A stretch of DNA of 61,857 bases, taken from contig RPRQ01000024.1 in the NCBI GenBank assembly GCA_003818205.1, positions 1-61,857 on the forward strand, given 5' to 3'. The stretch comes from Bacteroidales bacterium (GTDB taxonomy: Bacteria; Bacteroidota; Bacteroidia; Bacteroidales; Tenuifilaceae). Of this stretch, positions 1-8,401 are shown in pieces (the stretch's first letter is position 1; each line of letters begins with the position of its first letter). The position numbers were made by a program, and so were the translations under genes. The notes beneath the pieces were generated by a model. That model did no database searches, was not told where the DNA came from, and saw nothing but the letters and a program-made list of their open reading frames with translations.

Positions 1-69
1 AAAGTTCTTTGGTATGAGCAAAATTACAACAAAGAACCCTGTTCTCCAAAGGAATGGGGTGAAAAATAG
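1..69 (+). CDS. possible 3' end of a truncated gene at the window edge
   Basis: The first frame is open from base 1 to a TAG at 67-69 and would encode 22 residues ending in PKEWGEK. The residue mix (YEQNYNKEP) looks like ordinary protein, but the piece is too short to identify, and the second frame is also open for a similar distance. The remaining 640 bases before the next gene hold only repeats and hairpins. It is reported as a possible C-terminus only. Confidence 0.25.
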   Translation, partial: KVLWYEQNYNKEPCSPKEWGEK

Positions 70-115
70 TTGTATGAACTCATTATCAGGTACATGCAAT
101 TATTAGGTTGACGGC

Positions 116-303
116 TATGCCTTTTAAGGCGGAGATAATGATCTAACGATTTGTGGGCTTCACCCTTGACTTTCTACGCCAGCTGCTATATACTTTCTAT
201 TAATTAACGTAGAAACAATTCTACTCTTAAAACCGTACACTACGCTTTTGGCTAAAGCCGAGGATTCTTCTTTATCTTGACTCCGCCTTAAAAGGCGGAG
301 TTA
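116..303. repeat. paired GGCGGAG hairpins
   Basis: A hairpin at 282-303 has ten-base arms (ACTCCGCCTT / AAGGCGGAGT) around a two-base loop. A related sequence, GCCTTTTAAGGCGGAG, lies at about 119-134. Both sit in a gene-free stretch. The right-hand one could act as a transcription terminator, but no long T run follows it, so a dispersed palindromic repeat is as likely. Confidence 0.5.
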
Positions 304-385
304 TTGATTTTTGGTTTAAAAAATACCGTAACTATCATATTATGAAATTTTAACGAAGCGCAAAACTGCTTAATCTATATAATGT

Positions 386-527
386 ATAATGTACAAAAAT
401 AAACACATTCTTTTGAGCAATCATCTCGTTCAAAAAAGTATAATCTAAAATTTTGTTCTCATTTAATCTCTGTGTCCTCTGTGTCTCCGTGGTTTTTTGT
501 TCATTTCGATTACTGCTGAATAGTTAC
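386..527 (+). repeat. dispersed intergenic repeat family A, copy 1
   Basis: This ~140 bp block contains TTTTGTTCTCATTTAATCTC, then CTCTGTGTCCTCTGTGTCTC, then CGTGGTTTTTTGTTCATTTC, and ends in ATTACTGCTGAATAGTTAC. A near-identical block lies inverted at 44150-44291 and a shorter one at 6830-6938. It is non-coding: the short open frames across it begin at non-conserved starts and are not protein-like. Confidence 0.85.
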
Positions 528-699
528 AATATTTTAATATCTCATTTTTTTATTCTCCTTTTCCTTGGATCTAAGGTCTATTATTCCTTAAATTACCCTC
601 CCCCTGTTATTCAACTAACAATTTTTTATGCTTTACATCTATGTTGAAGAACAACTAAATACATGGCATTTTTCATAGGTTTAATCAAATCAGAGGATA

Positions 700-707
700 T
701 ACTTTTG
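700..707 (+). promoter_or_regulatory. Bacteroidota -7 promoter element for the mce-mmd operon
   Basis: TACTTTTG at 700-707 matches the Bacteroidota sigma-ABfr -7 consensus TAnnTTTG and lies 28 bases before the mce ATG. A TTTA about 17 bases upstream may serve as a weak -33 element. It would drive the five-gene decarboxylase operon. Confidence 0.55.
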
Positions 708-735
708 TGAAATCTAAAATATAAAATCCTAAACT

Positions 736-1146
736 ATGCAATTATCACATATCGAGCACATTGGAATTGCTGTTAAAAACCTTAACGATGCAATCGCTTT
801 TTACGAAAAGGCATTTGGTCTAAAATGCTACAGTATTGAAGAGGTAAAAGAGCAGAAAGTTAAAACTGCTTTCTTCATGGTTGGGCAAACCAAAATTGAG
901 CTACTTGAGTCAACTGACCCAGAAGGACCAATCGGTAAGTTTATCGAGAAGAAGGGCGAAGGCATACATCATATGGCTTTTGCGGTTAAAAACCTCGAAG
1001 AGGCTTTAGTTGAGGTTGAAAAGAATGGCGTTACCCTAATTGATAAAACACCACGTAAGGGGGCAGAAGGATTAGATATCGCTTTCCTACACCCAAAATC
1101 AACCTTTAGCGTTTTAACAGAACTTTGCGAAGACAAGAATAAATAA
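736..1146 (+). CDS. mce: methylmalonyl-CoA epimerase
   Basis: This 136-residue protein interconverts (2R)- and (2S)-methylmalonyl-CoA in the succinate-propionate pathway. It has the VOC (glyoxalase/bleomycin resistance) fold as two beta-alpha-beta-beta-beta halves. The N-terminal HIEHIGIAV segment (His8), the HHMAF segment (His79) and a Glu near residue 130 fit the known metal ligands. The length is normal for the family. It is the first gene of a tight operon: the carboxyltransferase subunit starts 22 bases downstream. The protein is cytoplasmic. The context, directly before a Na+-pumping decarboxylase, confirms the assignment over other VOC proteins. Confidence 0.95.
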   Translation: MQLSHIEHIGIAVKNLNDAIAFYEKAFGLKCYSIEEVKEQKVKTAFFMVGQTKIELLESTDPEGPIGKFIEKKGEGIHHMAFAVKNLEEALVEVEKNGVTLIDKTPRKGAEGLDIAFLHPKSTFSVLTELCEDKNK

Positions 1147-1168
1147 TACTACGAAATAACACACAAAA

Positions 1169-2734
1169 ATGAGCACAACTCAACAAAAGAAAATTCAGGA
1201 ATTAATAGCCCTTCGTGAGCAAGCAAAGCTCGGAGGAGGTGAAAAAAGAATTGAAGCCCAGCATAAAAAAGGGAAATTCACTGCACGTGAACGGTTAAAT
1301 ATGCTGCTCGACGAGGGAAGCTTCGAGGAGTTCGACATGTTCGTATCGCACCGTTGTATCGATTTCGGGCTAGAGAAAGAGTCATACCTATCCGATGGAG
1401 TTGTTACCGGTTACGGTACAATTGATGGTCGTTTAGTATATGTATTCTCACAAGATTTTACCGTATTTGGCGGTTCACTTTCCGAAATGTTTGCCGCAAA
1501 AATCTGCAAAGTAATGGATATGGCCATGAAGGTTGGAGCACCAGTAATTGGTCTAAACGATTCAGGTGGTGCTCGTATTCAGGAAGGTGTGAAGAGTCTT
1601 GGAGGCTATGCTGAAATTTTCCAACGTAATATCCTAGCATCAGGTGTAATTCCTCAGCTATCAGCAATTTTTGGTCCTTGCGCTGGTGGTGCTGTATATT
1701 CCCCTGCACTTACCGATTTTATTATGATGAATAAGGAAACCAGCTACATGTTTGTAACTGGGCCTAAAGTTGTTAAAACGGTAACTGGCGAAACGGTTAC
1801 ATCCGAGGAACTTGGTGGAGCATCTATTCACGCTACAAAATCAGGTGTTGCACACTTTGTTTCCGAAAGCGAAGAGGAAGGTATTATGATGCTTCGTAAG
1901 CTTTTAAGCTATCTTCCACAGAATAATTTAGAAGAGCCACCTTTGGTTCATTGTACCGACCCAATTGATAGATTAGATGATACATTGAACGAGATAATCC
2001 CCGACAATGCCAATAAGCCTTACGATATGAAGGATGTTATCGCATCTATTGCTGATAATGGGGAATATTTAGAAGTTCAACGTGACTACGCACCTAATAT
2101 TTTTATAGGTTTTGCTCGATTCAACGGTCAATCCGTAGGTATTGTTGCCAACCAACCGAAATATATGGCGGGTGTACTTGATATCAACGCATCACGCAAA
2201 GCAGCTCGTTTTGTTCGTTTCTGTGATGCATTCAACATTCCAATTTTAACCCTTGTTGATGTTCCTGGTTTCCTACCTGGTACAGCGCAGGAATACAATG
2301 GCATTATTATCCATGGTGCAAAGCTTCTATTTGCATATGGAGAGGCAACTGTACCAAAGGTTACAGTGATTACACGTAAGGCCTACGGTGGCGCATACGA
2401 TGTAATGAGTTCAAAGCATCTACGTGGCGATATTAACTACGCTTGGCCAAGCGCTGAGATTGCTGTTATGGGTCCTAAAGGAGCTATTGAAGTTCTTCTA
2501 AGCCGCGAACTCGATAATATTGAGGATGAAAAAGCAAAGGTAGAAATGCTTGTACGAAAAGAACAGGAGTACAAAGAGAAATTTGCCAACCCTTACGTTG
2601 CCGCTAAGTTCGGTTACATCGATGATGTGATTGAACCACGTAATACCCGTTTCAGAGTTATCAGGGCATTACAAGCGCTTGCAACCAAAAAGGATGTAAA
2701 TCCTCCTAAAAAGCACTCAAACCTACCACTATAA
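1169..2734 (+). CDS. mmdA: methylmalonyl-CoA decarboxylase alpha (carboxyltransferase) subunit
   Basis: This 521-residue crotonase-fold carboxyltransferase moves the carboxyl group from methylmalonyl-CoA to the biotin carrier protein. N- and C-terminal carboxyltransferase halves are both present. Visible landmarks are the acyl-CoA oxyanion segment [16 protein letters not shown] in the first half and [12 protein letters not shown] with [17 protein letters not shown] in the second. The family also includes propionyl-CoA carboxylase beta subunits. The downstream OadG-, biotin- and OadB-type genes and the absence of a biotin carboxylase gene favour the decarboxylase role. The next gene begins three bases after its stop. 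Confidence 0.93.
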   Translation: MSTTQQKKIQELIALREQAKLGGGEKRIEAQHKKGKFTARERLNMLLDEGSFEEFDMFVSHRCIDFGLEKESYLSDGVVTGYGTIDGRLVYVFSQDFTVFGGSLSEMFAAKICKVMDMAMKVGAPVIGLNDSGGARIQEGVKSLGGYAEIFQRNILASGVIPQLSAIFGPCAGGAVYSPALTDFIMMNKETSYMFVTGPKVVKTVTGETVTSEELGGASIHATKSGVAHFVSESEEEGIMMLRKLLSYLPQNNLEEPPLVHCTDPIDRLDDTLNEIIPDNANKPYDMKDVIASIADNGEYLEVQRDYAPNIFIGFARFNGQSVGIVANQPKYMAGVLDINASRKAARFVRFCDAFNIPILTLVDVPGFLPGTAQEYNGIIIHGAKLLFAYGEATVPKVTVITRKAYGGAYDVMSSKHLRGDINYAWPSAEIAVMGPKGAIEVLLSRELDNIEDEKAKVEMLVRKEQEYKEKFANPYVAAKFGYIDDVIEPRNTRFRVIRALQALATKKDVNPPKKHSNLPL

Positions 2735-2737
2735 ATA

Positions 2738-3658
2738 ATGCTAACTATGAGAATGATAGTGAAAAGAATTGCATTAACGGTTGGTTTTATTATTGCTGGA
2801 TTAATTGTATCAGCCCAAAGCGCTAAAGATTTAAGGATAAATGAGGTTCTCATTAAGAATACCTTAAACTATGAGGATAACTACGGCGAAAGAAGTGCTT
2901 GGATTGAAATCTTTAACTCGGCTTATAATAAGGTTAACATTGGTGGTTGCTACTTAACAGATGATATAAGCAATCCAACCAAGTATAGAATTCCTAAGAA
3001 TGACCCTGGCACCTCTATACCCACTAGATACTTTGTTATCTTTTGGGCTGATGGTAAGACAACTCATGGAACATTTCATCTAAACTTTGTGTTAGACTCA
3101 ACATCAAGGGTGGTTGCACTTTTTGAACAGGATGGAAAAACGCTTATTGATAGCGTTTCACTACCTGATTCTAAGGCAAATATTTCTTATGCACGAAAAG
3201 AGGATGGTACTGGAACCTGGCAAGAAATGGTTAAAACAACACCCGAGGCTACAAATACCACTATAGACGAAGTTTCACCTGGTCAAAAATTTGCAAAGGC
3301 AGATCCATTTGGTATTGGTATGGCAATGGTTGCTATGTCGGTTGTATTTATTGCCTTAATCCTACTTTATATTTTCTTTAAACAGTTTGGGCTTTTCAAT
3401 GTTCGTAAACAGAAGGAGAAGATTGAGGCTATTGCTGCCCTTGAGGGAAAAACAATTGTTCATGAAGAGATTTCAGGAGAGGTTTTTGCAGCCATTTCAA
3501 CTGCTTTGTACCTACACGAAACGGAACAGCATGACTATGAGTCAGCCATTCTTACGATTAATAGAGCTGCAAAAAATTATTCTCCTTGGAGTTCTAAAAT
3601 CTATGGTTTGAGACAAACCCCTCAGAAAGAATCGTTAAACACAAAACTTAAAAGGTAA
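2738..3658 (+). CDS. OadG-type subunit fused to a lamin-tail domain
   Basis: This 306-residue protein has three parts. Residues 1-26 form a signal peptide. Residues ~30-150 look like an LTD (lamin tail) domain, with INEVLIKN at its start and WIEIFN and YFVIFWADGK within. A single transmembrane helix (~192-217, FGIGMAMVAMSVVFIALIL) is followed by a short charged cytoplasmic tail of the OadG type. OadG subunits anchor and assemble Na+-pumping decarboxylases. The position between the alpha and biotin subunits matches that role. The exported lamin-tail domain is extra compared with the ~80-residue proteobacterial subunit. An ATG lies at 2738, and further in-frame ATGs at 2747 and 2753 could also be the start. 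Confidence 0.8.
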   Translation: MLTMRMIVKRIALTVGFIIAGLIVSAQSAKDLRINEVLIKNTLNYEDNYGERSAWIEIFNSAYNKVNIGGCYLTDDISNPTKYRIPKNDPGTSIPTRYFVIFWADGKTTHGTFHLNFVLDSTSRVVALFEQDGKTLIDSVSLPDSKANISYARKEDGTGTWQEMVKTTPEATNTTIDEVSPGQKFAKADPFGIGMAMVAMSVVFIALILLYIFFKQFGLFNVRKQKEKIEAIAALEGKTIVHEEISGEVFAAISTALYLHETEQHDYESAILTINRAAKNYSPWSSKIYGLRQTPQKESLNTKLKR

Positions 3659-3667
3659 CATTAAGAT

Positions 3668-4108
3668 ATGAAAGAATTTAAGTTCAAAATAAATGGTAAT
3701 GACTATAGTGTTAACATTACCAACATCGAAGGAAACATTGCAGATCTAGAGGTTAACGGAACGCCCTATAAAGTAGAACTTGATAAGGAGCTAAAGCAAA
3801 CCAAAACACCTAAACTAGTAAGAGCAGCTTCGGTTCCATCAACTGATAATCATCCTTCGGTGGCTAAGACAAAGAGCCCTGGAGCAGCAACATCTGGCGC
3901 AATAAAATCTCCACTTCCAGGGGTAATCCTTGAGATGCACGTTAAACCTGGCGACCATGTTAAGGTTGGACAAAAACTGCTAGTTCTTGAGGCTATGAAA
4001 ATGGAAAATAACATCGATTCTGATAAAGATGGAGTTGTTACGGATGTTAAATTCCATAAAGGTGATAACGTTCTTGAGGGTGATGTTTTAGTAATAATTG
4101 GTGCATAA
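3668..4108 (+). CDS. mmdC: biotin carrier subunit of methylmalonyl-CoA decarboxylase
   Basis: This 146-residue protein carries the carboxyl group from the alpha to the beta subunit. The C-terminal half is a biotinyl/lipoyl domain with the biotinylation motif EAMKMEN (biotinyl Lys111). A Pro/Ala/Ser/Lys-rich linker (about residues 48-80) joins it to an N-terminal assembly domain. It lies 9 bases after the OadG-type gene, and its stop is one base before the beta subunit ATG, so translation is probably coupled. The architecture matches gamma subunits of Veillonella-type decarboxylases. Confidence 0.92.
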   Translation: MKEFKFKINGNDYSVNITNIEGNIADLEVNGTPYKVELDKELKQTKTPKLVRAASVPSTDNHPSVAKTKSPGAATSGAIKSPLPGVILEMHVKPGDHVKVGQKLLVLEAMKMENNIDSDKDGVVTDVKFHKGDNVLEGDVLVIIGA

Positions 4109-4109
4109 G

Positions 4110-5273
4110 ATGGAAAGTTCAAATACATTTTTCTCGTTCCTTCTGGAAAACCTTCAGCAATTCATGTCCTATACCTCCTTTGCAAATATCACATGGGGAC
4201 ACATGGCTATGATTTGCGTTGGGTTAGCATTTATATACCTTGCTATAGCAAAGGAATATGAACCAATGCTTTTGGTTCCTATTGGATTTGGTATAATCAT
4301 TGGGAATGTTCCTTTCTTCCCAGGTCTCCAAGTTGGTATTTACGAACAGGGTAGCGTTATGAGTTACCTATACTTTGGTGTCTCTCAGGGTATTTATCCA
4401 CCTTTAATATTTCTGGGGATAGGTGCTATGACAGATTTTAGTGCTTTGATATCAAATCCAAAGTTACTATTGATTGGAGCTGCTGCTCAATTAGGTATTT
4501 TTGGTGCATATATGGTCTCATTGCAGTTAGGGTTTTCCCCCGAAGAAGCAGGTGCAATAGGAATTATTGGCGGTGCCGATGGCCCTACGGCAATCTTTCT
4601 ATCATCGAAGCTTGCACCTAATCTTATGGGTGCAATAGCAATTGCAGCATATTCATACATGGCATTGGTTCCTGTTATTCAGCCACCCATTATGAAACTA
4701 CTTACTACTAAAAAGGAAAGACTGATAAGAATGAAACCTCCACGTCAGGTTTCGAAATTAGAGAAAATCCTCTTCCCGATTATGGGTCTGCTGCTCACAA
4801 CGTTTATAGTTCCATCGGGTATGCCATTACTTGGTATGCTTTTCTTTGGAAACTTACTAAGAGAAAGTACTGTAACAAAACGTTTGGCAGATACAGCAAA
4901 AGGGCCACTAATTGATATTGTTACCATTCTTATTGGTGTAACGGTTGGTGCATCAACTCAGGCCACTACATTTTTGACAACTCAAAGTGTTATGATTTTT
5001 GGTTTAGGTGCTGCATCATTCGTAGTTGCGACATTTGGGGGCGTAATGTTTGTAAAAATCTTCAACATATTTCTTAAAGAAGGAAACAAAATCAATCCGC
5101 TTATCGGAAATGCAGGAGTATCTGCCGTTCCCGATAGTGCGCGTGTTTCGCAGGTAGTTGGATTGGAGTACGATAAAACCAACCACCTCTTAATGCACGC
5201 AATGGGTCCAAACGTTGCTGGTGTTATCGGCAGTGCAGTTGCTGCTGGTATTCTATTAAGCTTCTTGGCTTAA
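4110..5273 (+). CDS. mmdB: Na+-translocating decarboxylase beta subunit
   Basis: This 387-residue integral membrane subunit decarboxylates carboxybiotin and couples this to Na+ export. It is strongly hydrophobic, with about nine to eleven membrane segments. It carries the conserved GIIGGADGPTAIF segment (near residue 155), which holds the catalytic/Na+-binding Asp of the OadB family, and the C-terminal NPLIGNAGVSAVPDSARV block. An upstream in-frame TTG at 4098 overlaps mmdC, but the ATG at 4110, one base after the mmdC stop, is preferred. It is the last gene of the operon and is followed by a strong terminator. Confidence 0.93.
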   Translation: MESSNTFFSFLLENLQQFMSYTSFANITWGHMAMICVGLAFIYLAIAKEYEPMLLVPIGFGIIIGNVPFFPGLQVGIYEQGSVMSYLYFGVSQGIYPPLIFLGIGAMTDFSALISNPKLLLIGAAAQLGIFGAYMVSLQLGFSPEEAGAIGIIGGADGPTAIFLSSKLAPNLMGAIAIAAYSYMALVPVIQPPIMKLLTTKKERLIRMKPPRQVSKLEKILFPIMGLLLTTFIVPSGMPLLGMLFFGNLLRESTVTKRLADTAKGPLIDIVTILIGVTVGASTQATTFLTTQSVMIFGLGAASFVVATFGGVMFVKIFNIFLKEGNKINPLIGNAGVSAVPDSARVSQVVGLEYDKTNHLLMHAMGPNVAGVIGSAVAAGILLSFLA

Positions 5274-5291
5274 CCATATTATACTGACATG

Positions 5292-5322
5292 AAAAATCCC
5301 AGATAAACTCTGGGATTTTTTG
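5292..5322. terminator. intrinsic terminator between mmdB and galE
   Basis: Twelve-base arms, AAAAATCCCAGA and TCTGGGATTTTT, surround a five-base loop and are followed by T residues. It lies 19 bases after mmdB and between convergent genes. The flanking A and T runs allow it to work in both directions. Confidence 0.85.
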
Positions 5323-5355
5323 TTGTCCATAGGTAGCTTTAGTTGTCTTATCTTC

Positions 5356-6390
5356 TCACTTCTCACTCTTCACTTCTCTTAACTTCTTCTCCCAATTCCA
5401 AGCCGTAAGCAATGCCTCTTCAAGTGTACTCTGAGTTTTCCAACCCAATTCAGTATTAGCAAGCGTTGTATCAGCCCAAACCTTTTCAATATCGCCTGCC
5501 CTGCGTCCAACAATCTCGTAGTTTAGTTTTAAACCGCTTACCTTTTCAAATGCCTTAACAATCTCAAGTACGGTTACGCCTTTACCTGTTCCAACATTGA
5601 ATACTTCAAATCCTGCTTTATTTCTATTCTCCTCAAGTCTTTTTAACGCTAAAACATGAGCTTTTGCTAAGTCAACTACATGAAAGTAATCGCGAATGGC
5701 AGTGCCATCAGCCGAATCGTAATCGTTACCAAAAATTTGCAGCTTTTCTCTAATACCAACTGCAGTTTGAGTAATAAAAGGAATAAGGTTATCGGGTTTA
5801 CCCAAGGGTAATTCGCCAATTTCTGCTGAAGAATGTGCACCAATCGGGTTAAAGTACCTTAAAGCAATTCCTTTAATTGAACTATTTACATTGATAGTTT
5901 CACGCAGAATATCCTCAGCAATTTTCTTTGTATTTCCATAAGGAGAAGTTGCTGGCTTGTATGGAGATTTTTCTGTTACAGGTAAACTATCGGGTTGACC
6001 GTAAACGGTACATGAGCTAGAAAAAACAAGGTCTCCTCCTCCGCCTTTTTTCATCAACTGTAAGAGGTTGATTAATGAAGATAGGTTATTATGATAGTAT
6101 TCCAATGGCTTCTCTACCGACTCTCCAACTGCTTTTAAAGCAGCAAAATGTATTATTGAATGAAATCCATTATATTTCTTAAAAAGCGACTCCATCTCGC
6201 AGCACACCGAACAATCTGCCTTTACAAAATCTGGTCTTACCCCTGTAATTTTATGTATTCCCTCAATAGAATCAATGGATGAGTTTGTTAGGTTATCGAC
6301 AATTACAACTTTGTACCCAGCATTTATAAGTTCAACGGCAGTATGAGAGCCGATATACCCTGTACCCCCTGTAAGTAAAACTGTTTTCAT
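5356..6390 (-). CDS. galE: UDP-glucose 4-epimerase
   Basis: This 344-residue extended SDR enzyme interconverts UDP-glucose and UDP-galactose with bound NAD. The Rossmann motif GGTGYIGSH sits at residues 8-16. The catalytic residues are Ser124-126 (FSSSCTVYG), Tyr151 and Lys155 (YGNTK). RYFNPIGAH and the late RRAGD segment are typical of GalE. The length is usual. The gene stands alone, convergent with the decarboxylase operon. It probably supplies sugar nucleotides for envelope polysaccharide and allows galactose use. Confidence 0.94.
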   Translation of the reverse strand: MKTVLLTGGTGYIGSHTAVELINAGYKVVIVDNLTNSSIDSIEGIHKITGVRPDFVKADCSVCCEMESLFKKYNGFHSIIHFAALKAVGESVEKPLEYYHNNLSSLINLLQLMKKGGGGDLVFSSSCTVYGQPDSLPVTEKSPYKPATSPYGNTKKIAEDILRETINVNSSIKGIALRYFNPIGAHSSAEIGELPLGKPDNLIPFITQTAVGIREKLQIFGNDYDSADGTAIRDYFHVVDLAKAHVLALKRLEENRNKAGFEVFNVGTGKGVTVLEIVKAFEKVSGLKLNYEIVGRRAGDIEKVWADTTLANTELGWKTQSTLEEALLTAWNWEKKLREVKSEK

Positions 6391-6450
6391 TATTTTTTTT
6401 TGTAAAGATAAAAAACTAGAGGGTTAGTTCATCAATTTACCCACCAATAA

Positions 6451-6482
6451 AAAAGCCCTAAGTAATAACTTAGAGCTTTTAG
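6451..6482 (-). terminator. hairpin terminator upstream of galE
   Basis: The near-perfect stem AAAAGCCCTAAGT / ACTTAGAGCTTTT with a short loop is followed, on the minus strand, by TTTTTTATTGG. It would stop minus-strand transcription coming from the glutathione peroxidase side before galE. Confidence 0.6.
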
Positions 6483-6497
6483 AATATTTAAATAATC

Positions 6498-6654
6498 GTA
6501 ACTACTCAGATACATTTTCAGATAACCATTTTTTTTTCATGGGCAAATGTAAACTACAGTTATAAAGACTGTTACTCGCTTTTGTCTCTCGCAAAGCCGC
6601 AAAGTCCGCAAAGAAAGAAAAAACGTATTCGTTTTTTCCCTTTGCGAGCTAATG
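6498..6654 (+). repeat. dispersed intergenic repeat family B, copy 1
   Basis: This ~157 bp block starts GTAACTACTCAGATACATTT and ends with TTCCCTTTGCGAGCTAAT. It is shared with 26251-26430. It contains the periodic module CGCAAAGCCGCAAAGTCCGC and a hairpin AAAAAACG...CGTTTTTT. No protein-like frame covers it. Confidence 0.85.
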
Positions 6655-6754
6655 GATTGTAATTCGAGTAATTTCATTTTTTAGGCTAATTCCAACAAAA
6701 AAACATTTTACCAATGAACTTTCGACTATATTTTTTTATTGTATTTTTATTTGT

Positions 6755-6938
6755 GTTCATAGAATACCTTAGTGTCTTGGCGGCTTTGCGACTTTGCGTG
6801 AGAGTTTTTATTGCTGCTGAATAGTTACCAATCATCTAATTCGAAAAAAGATAATCTAAGTTTTTGTTCTCATTTATTCTCTGTGCCCTCAGTGTCTTCG
6901 TGGTTTTTGTGTTCATTTCGATTACTGCTGAAAGTTGC
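6755..6938 (+). repeat. repeat family A, copy 2, with adjacent CTTTGCG module
   Basis: From 6830 to 6938 the sequence repeats the 386-527 block (ATCATCT, TTTTGTTCTCATTTA, CTCTGTGCCCTCAGTGTC, ATTACTGCTGAA). Just before it lie TTAGTGTCTTGGCGGCTTTG and a second TGCTGAATAGTTAC tail (about 6814-6828). The arrangement suggests successive insertions of related elements. The repeat ends about 10 bases before the stop codon of the downstream peroxidase gene. Confidence 0.8.
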
Positions 6939-6948
6939 AAAAAATCAA

Positions 6949-7494
6949 TTATTTCTCCCCCTTAATCCATTTAATAATTCTTTCGGAATCAGGTTTTTCT
7001 TTCGAGAAGGCAACATCAACGAGTTTACCATTTTCATCGATAAGGTATTTTTGGAAATTCCATTTCACCTCGCTATCCAAAACACCATTCTGAGCCTTTG
7101 AGGTAAGCCATTTGTACAATGGATCTATATCATCTCCTTTTACGGAGATTTTCTCCATCATTGGAAAAGTAACACTGTACTTCTCGGTGCAAAAATTCTT
7201 AATCTCACTGTTGGTTCCTGGTTCTTGGCTTCCAAAGTTATTAGCAGGAAATCCAATGATGACAAAGTTCTTATCCTTAAACTCCTGATAAACCTTTTGT
7301 AATGTTTCGTATTGAGGTGTGTAACCACATTTTGAGGCGGTGTTAACTAACATCACCTTTTTACCCTTGAGTTGTGATAAGGAGTAAACCGAACCATCAA
7401 TGGTTTTCACCTTAAAATCGTAGAGAGATTTAAATTGAGCCGATGCAGCAGCTGATATAAGAATCGCTACTGAAAATAACGTTATAATCTTCAT
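6949..7494 (-). CDS. secreted glutathione peroxidase (Cys type)
   Basis: This 181-residue protein is a thioredoxin-fold peroxidase that reduces H2O2 or lipid hydroperoxides. In bacteria the reductant is often thioredoxin. Residues 1-20 form a signal peptide ending in ASAQ, which points to a periplasmic location. The catalytic tetrad is visible as Cys56 (NTASKCGYTPQYE), Gln90 (NNFGSQEPG) and the Trp-Asn of KWNFQKYL near 145. The residue that is selenocysteine in animal enzymes is Cys here. It is monocistronic, with its 3' end almost touching a dispersed repeat. Confidence 0.9.
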   Translation of the reverse strand: MKIITLFSVAILISAAASAQFKSLYDFKVKTIDGSVYSLSQLKGKKVMLVNTASKCGYTPQYETLQKVYQEFKDKNFVIIGFPANNFGSQEPGTNSEIKNFCTEKYSVTFPMMEKISVKGDDIDPLYKWLTSKAQNGVLDSEVKWNFQKYLIDENGKLVDVAFSKEKPDSERIIKWIKGEK

Positions 7495-7599
7495 AGTCTA
7501 GTTAGTTTAATTATTTATAACCAACTAACAGATTTGAAGATGTTTTGTTTATTAACATTTCTAGGTTTTGGTTATTGGGGAACAACTCGGAATTAGAAA

Positions 7600-7665
7600 T
7601 TAAATCCTCTCCATGGTCTCCTTAAGAATCCAGCCAATATTACCATCGGCAACGCGAATTTCGTA
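7600..7665 (-). pseudogene. batE: remnant coding end of batE beyond an in-frame TAG
   Basis: After the TAG at 7666-7668 the same frame continues for 21 sense codons (YEIRVADGNIGWILKETMER, then I) to a TAA at 7600-7602. This is the expected end of an SH3-like domain, where the residue before YEIR is normally Trp. A single TGG-to-TAG change would explain it. It could be a real nonsense mutation, readthrough, or a base-call error. Confidence 0.75.
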
Positions 7666-8361
7666 CTAATCCCCAACAGAATCAATAATTTTAACCTTTG
7701 TCCCTGCATGGAGTACAAATAGGTCTTTCCCCGAATCCCCTGGCGAACTTTTCACAGCAACTACCGATGGCATAAGAATTCCATAACGATGATCAACTAT
7801 TATATTCTTCTGCTGTAAGCTAAAAGTGAAAGAGAGTAACGTAATTAAAATGGTAAGAACTCCAACAGAGAATGAAATTTTCTTGATACTAGGGTTATAT
7901 GTAAACCAAAAGAAATAGGCTAAGACTAATGAAAGAATAAAGAAAAATAATCCAGAATAGGCCCATCCATTGGTTGACATAAATAATCTAAACTTATTGA
8001 AGAACGTTATCAAAAAAAACTCAGGTAGCGGTTCAATTCTATCAACGGTAAAGGTTTTGGCTAAATCAAGGTTAAACCTAGTATTCTCATCGCCGGGATT
8101 CAATAGCAAAGCCCTCTCATAGTTGAGAATGGCTGCAGAGATATTTTTTGTTTTAAAGTAGGCATTTCCCAGATTATAGTAAAGTATATCCGACCTATAA
8201 CCCTGCTTTACAATTGATTCATAGGCTTTAACCGCATCATCGAATTTGCCATCGGAATAGCTTTTATTGGCATCGGACATTAATGCATCAACATTAACAG
8301 CCATAAGACTATTTATTGATAAAACGCCAATTATTAGAGTATTGAGAATATGTCGAAGCAT
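7666..8361 (-). CDS. batE: BatE: TPR protein with truncated SH3-like domain
   Basis: The protein has 231 residues as it stands. A signal or anchor segment is followed by TPR repeats (SDANKSYSDGKFDDAVKAYE and following), two transmembrane helices and the start of an SH3-like domain that stops at an in-frame TAG. Bat proteins form a membrane complex linked to aerotolerance and stress resistance; the exact role of BatE is unknown. The start is taken at 8361 (MLRHILNTL), 40 bases after the batD stop, rather than an upstream ATG inside batD. It is the last gene of the moxR-bat operon. With the stop suppressed it would have 253 residues. Confidence 0.82.
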   Translation of the reverse strand: MLRHILNTLIIGVLSINSLMAVNVDALMSDANKSYSDGKFDDAVKAYESIVKQGYRSDILYYNLGNAYFKTKNISAAILNYERALLLNPGDENTRFNLDLAKTFTVDRIEPLPEFFLITFFNKFRLFMSTNGWAYSGLFFFILSLVLAYFFWFTYNPSIKKISFSVGVLTILITLLSFTFSLQQKNIIVDHRYGILMPSVVAVKSSPGDSGKDLFVLHAGTKVKIIDSVGD

Positions 8362-8401
8362 AAATGATAAGTTTAAAATGAGTAATAAAAAATGGAAATT
8401 A

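Noticed and set aside
453-647. Open frame of 64 codons across repeat A
   Set aside because: It reads through a non-coding repeat that has decayed copies elsewhere with different frames. No homologue-like features.
6811-7101. Open frame of 96 codons
   Set aside because: The first half is repeat A and the second half is antisense to the glutathione peroxidase gene.
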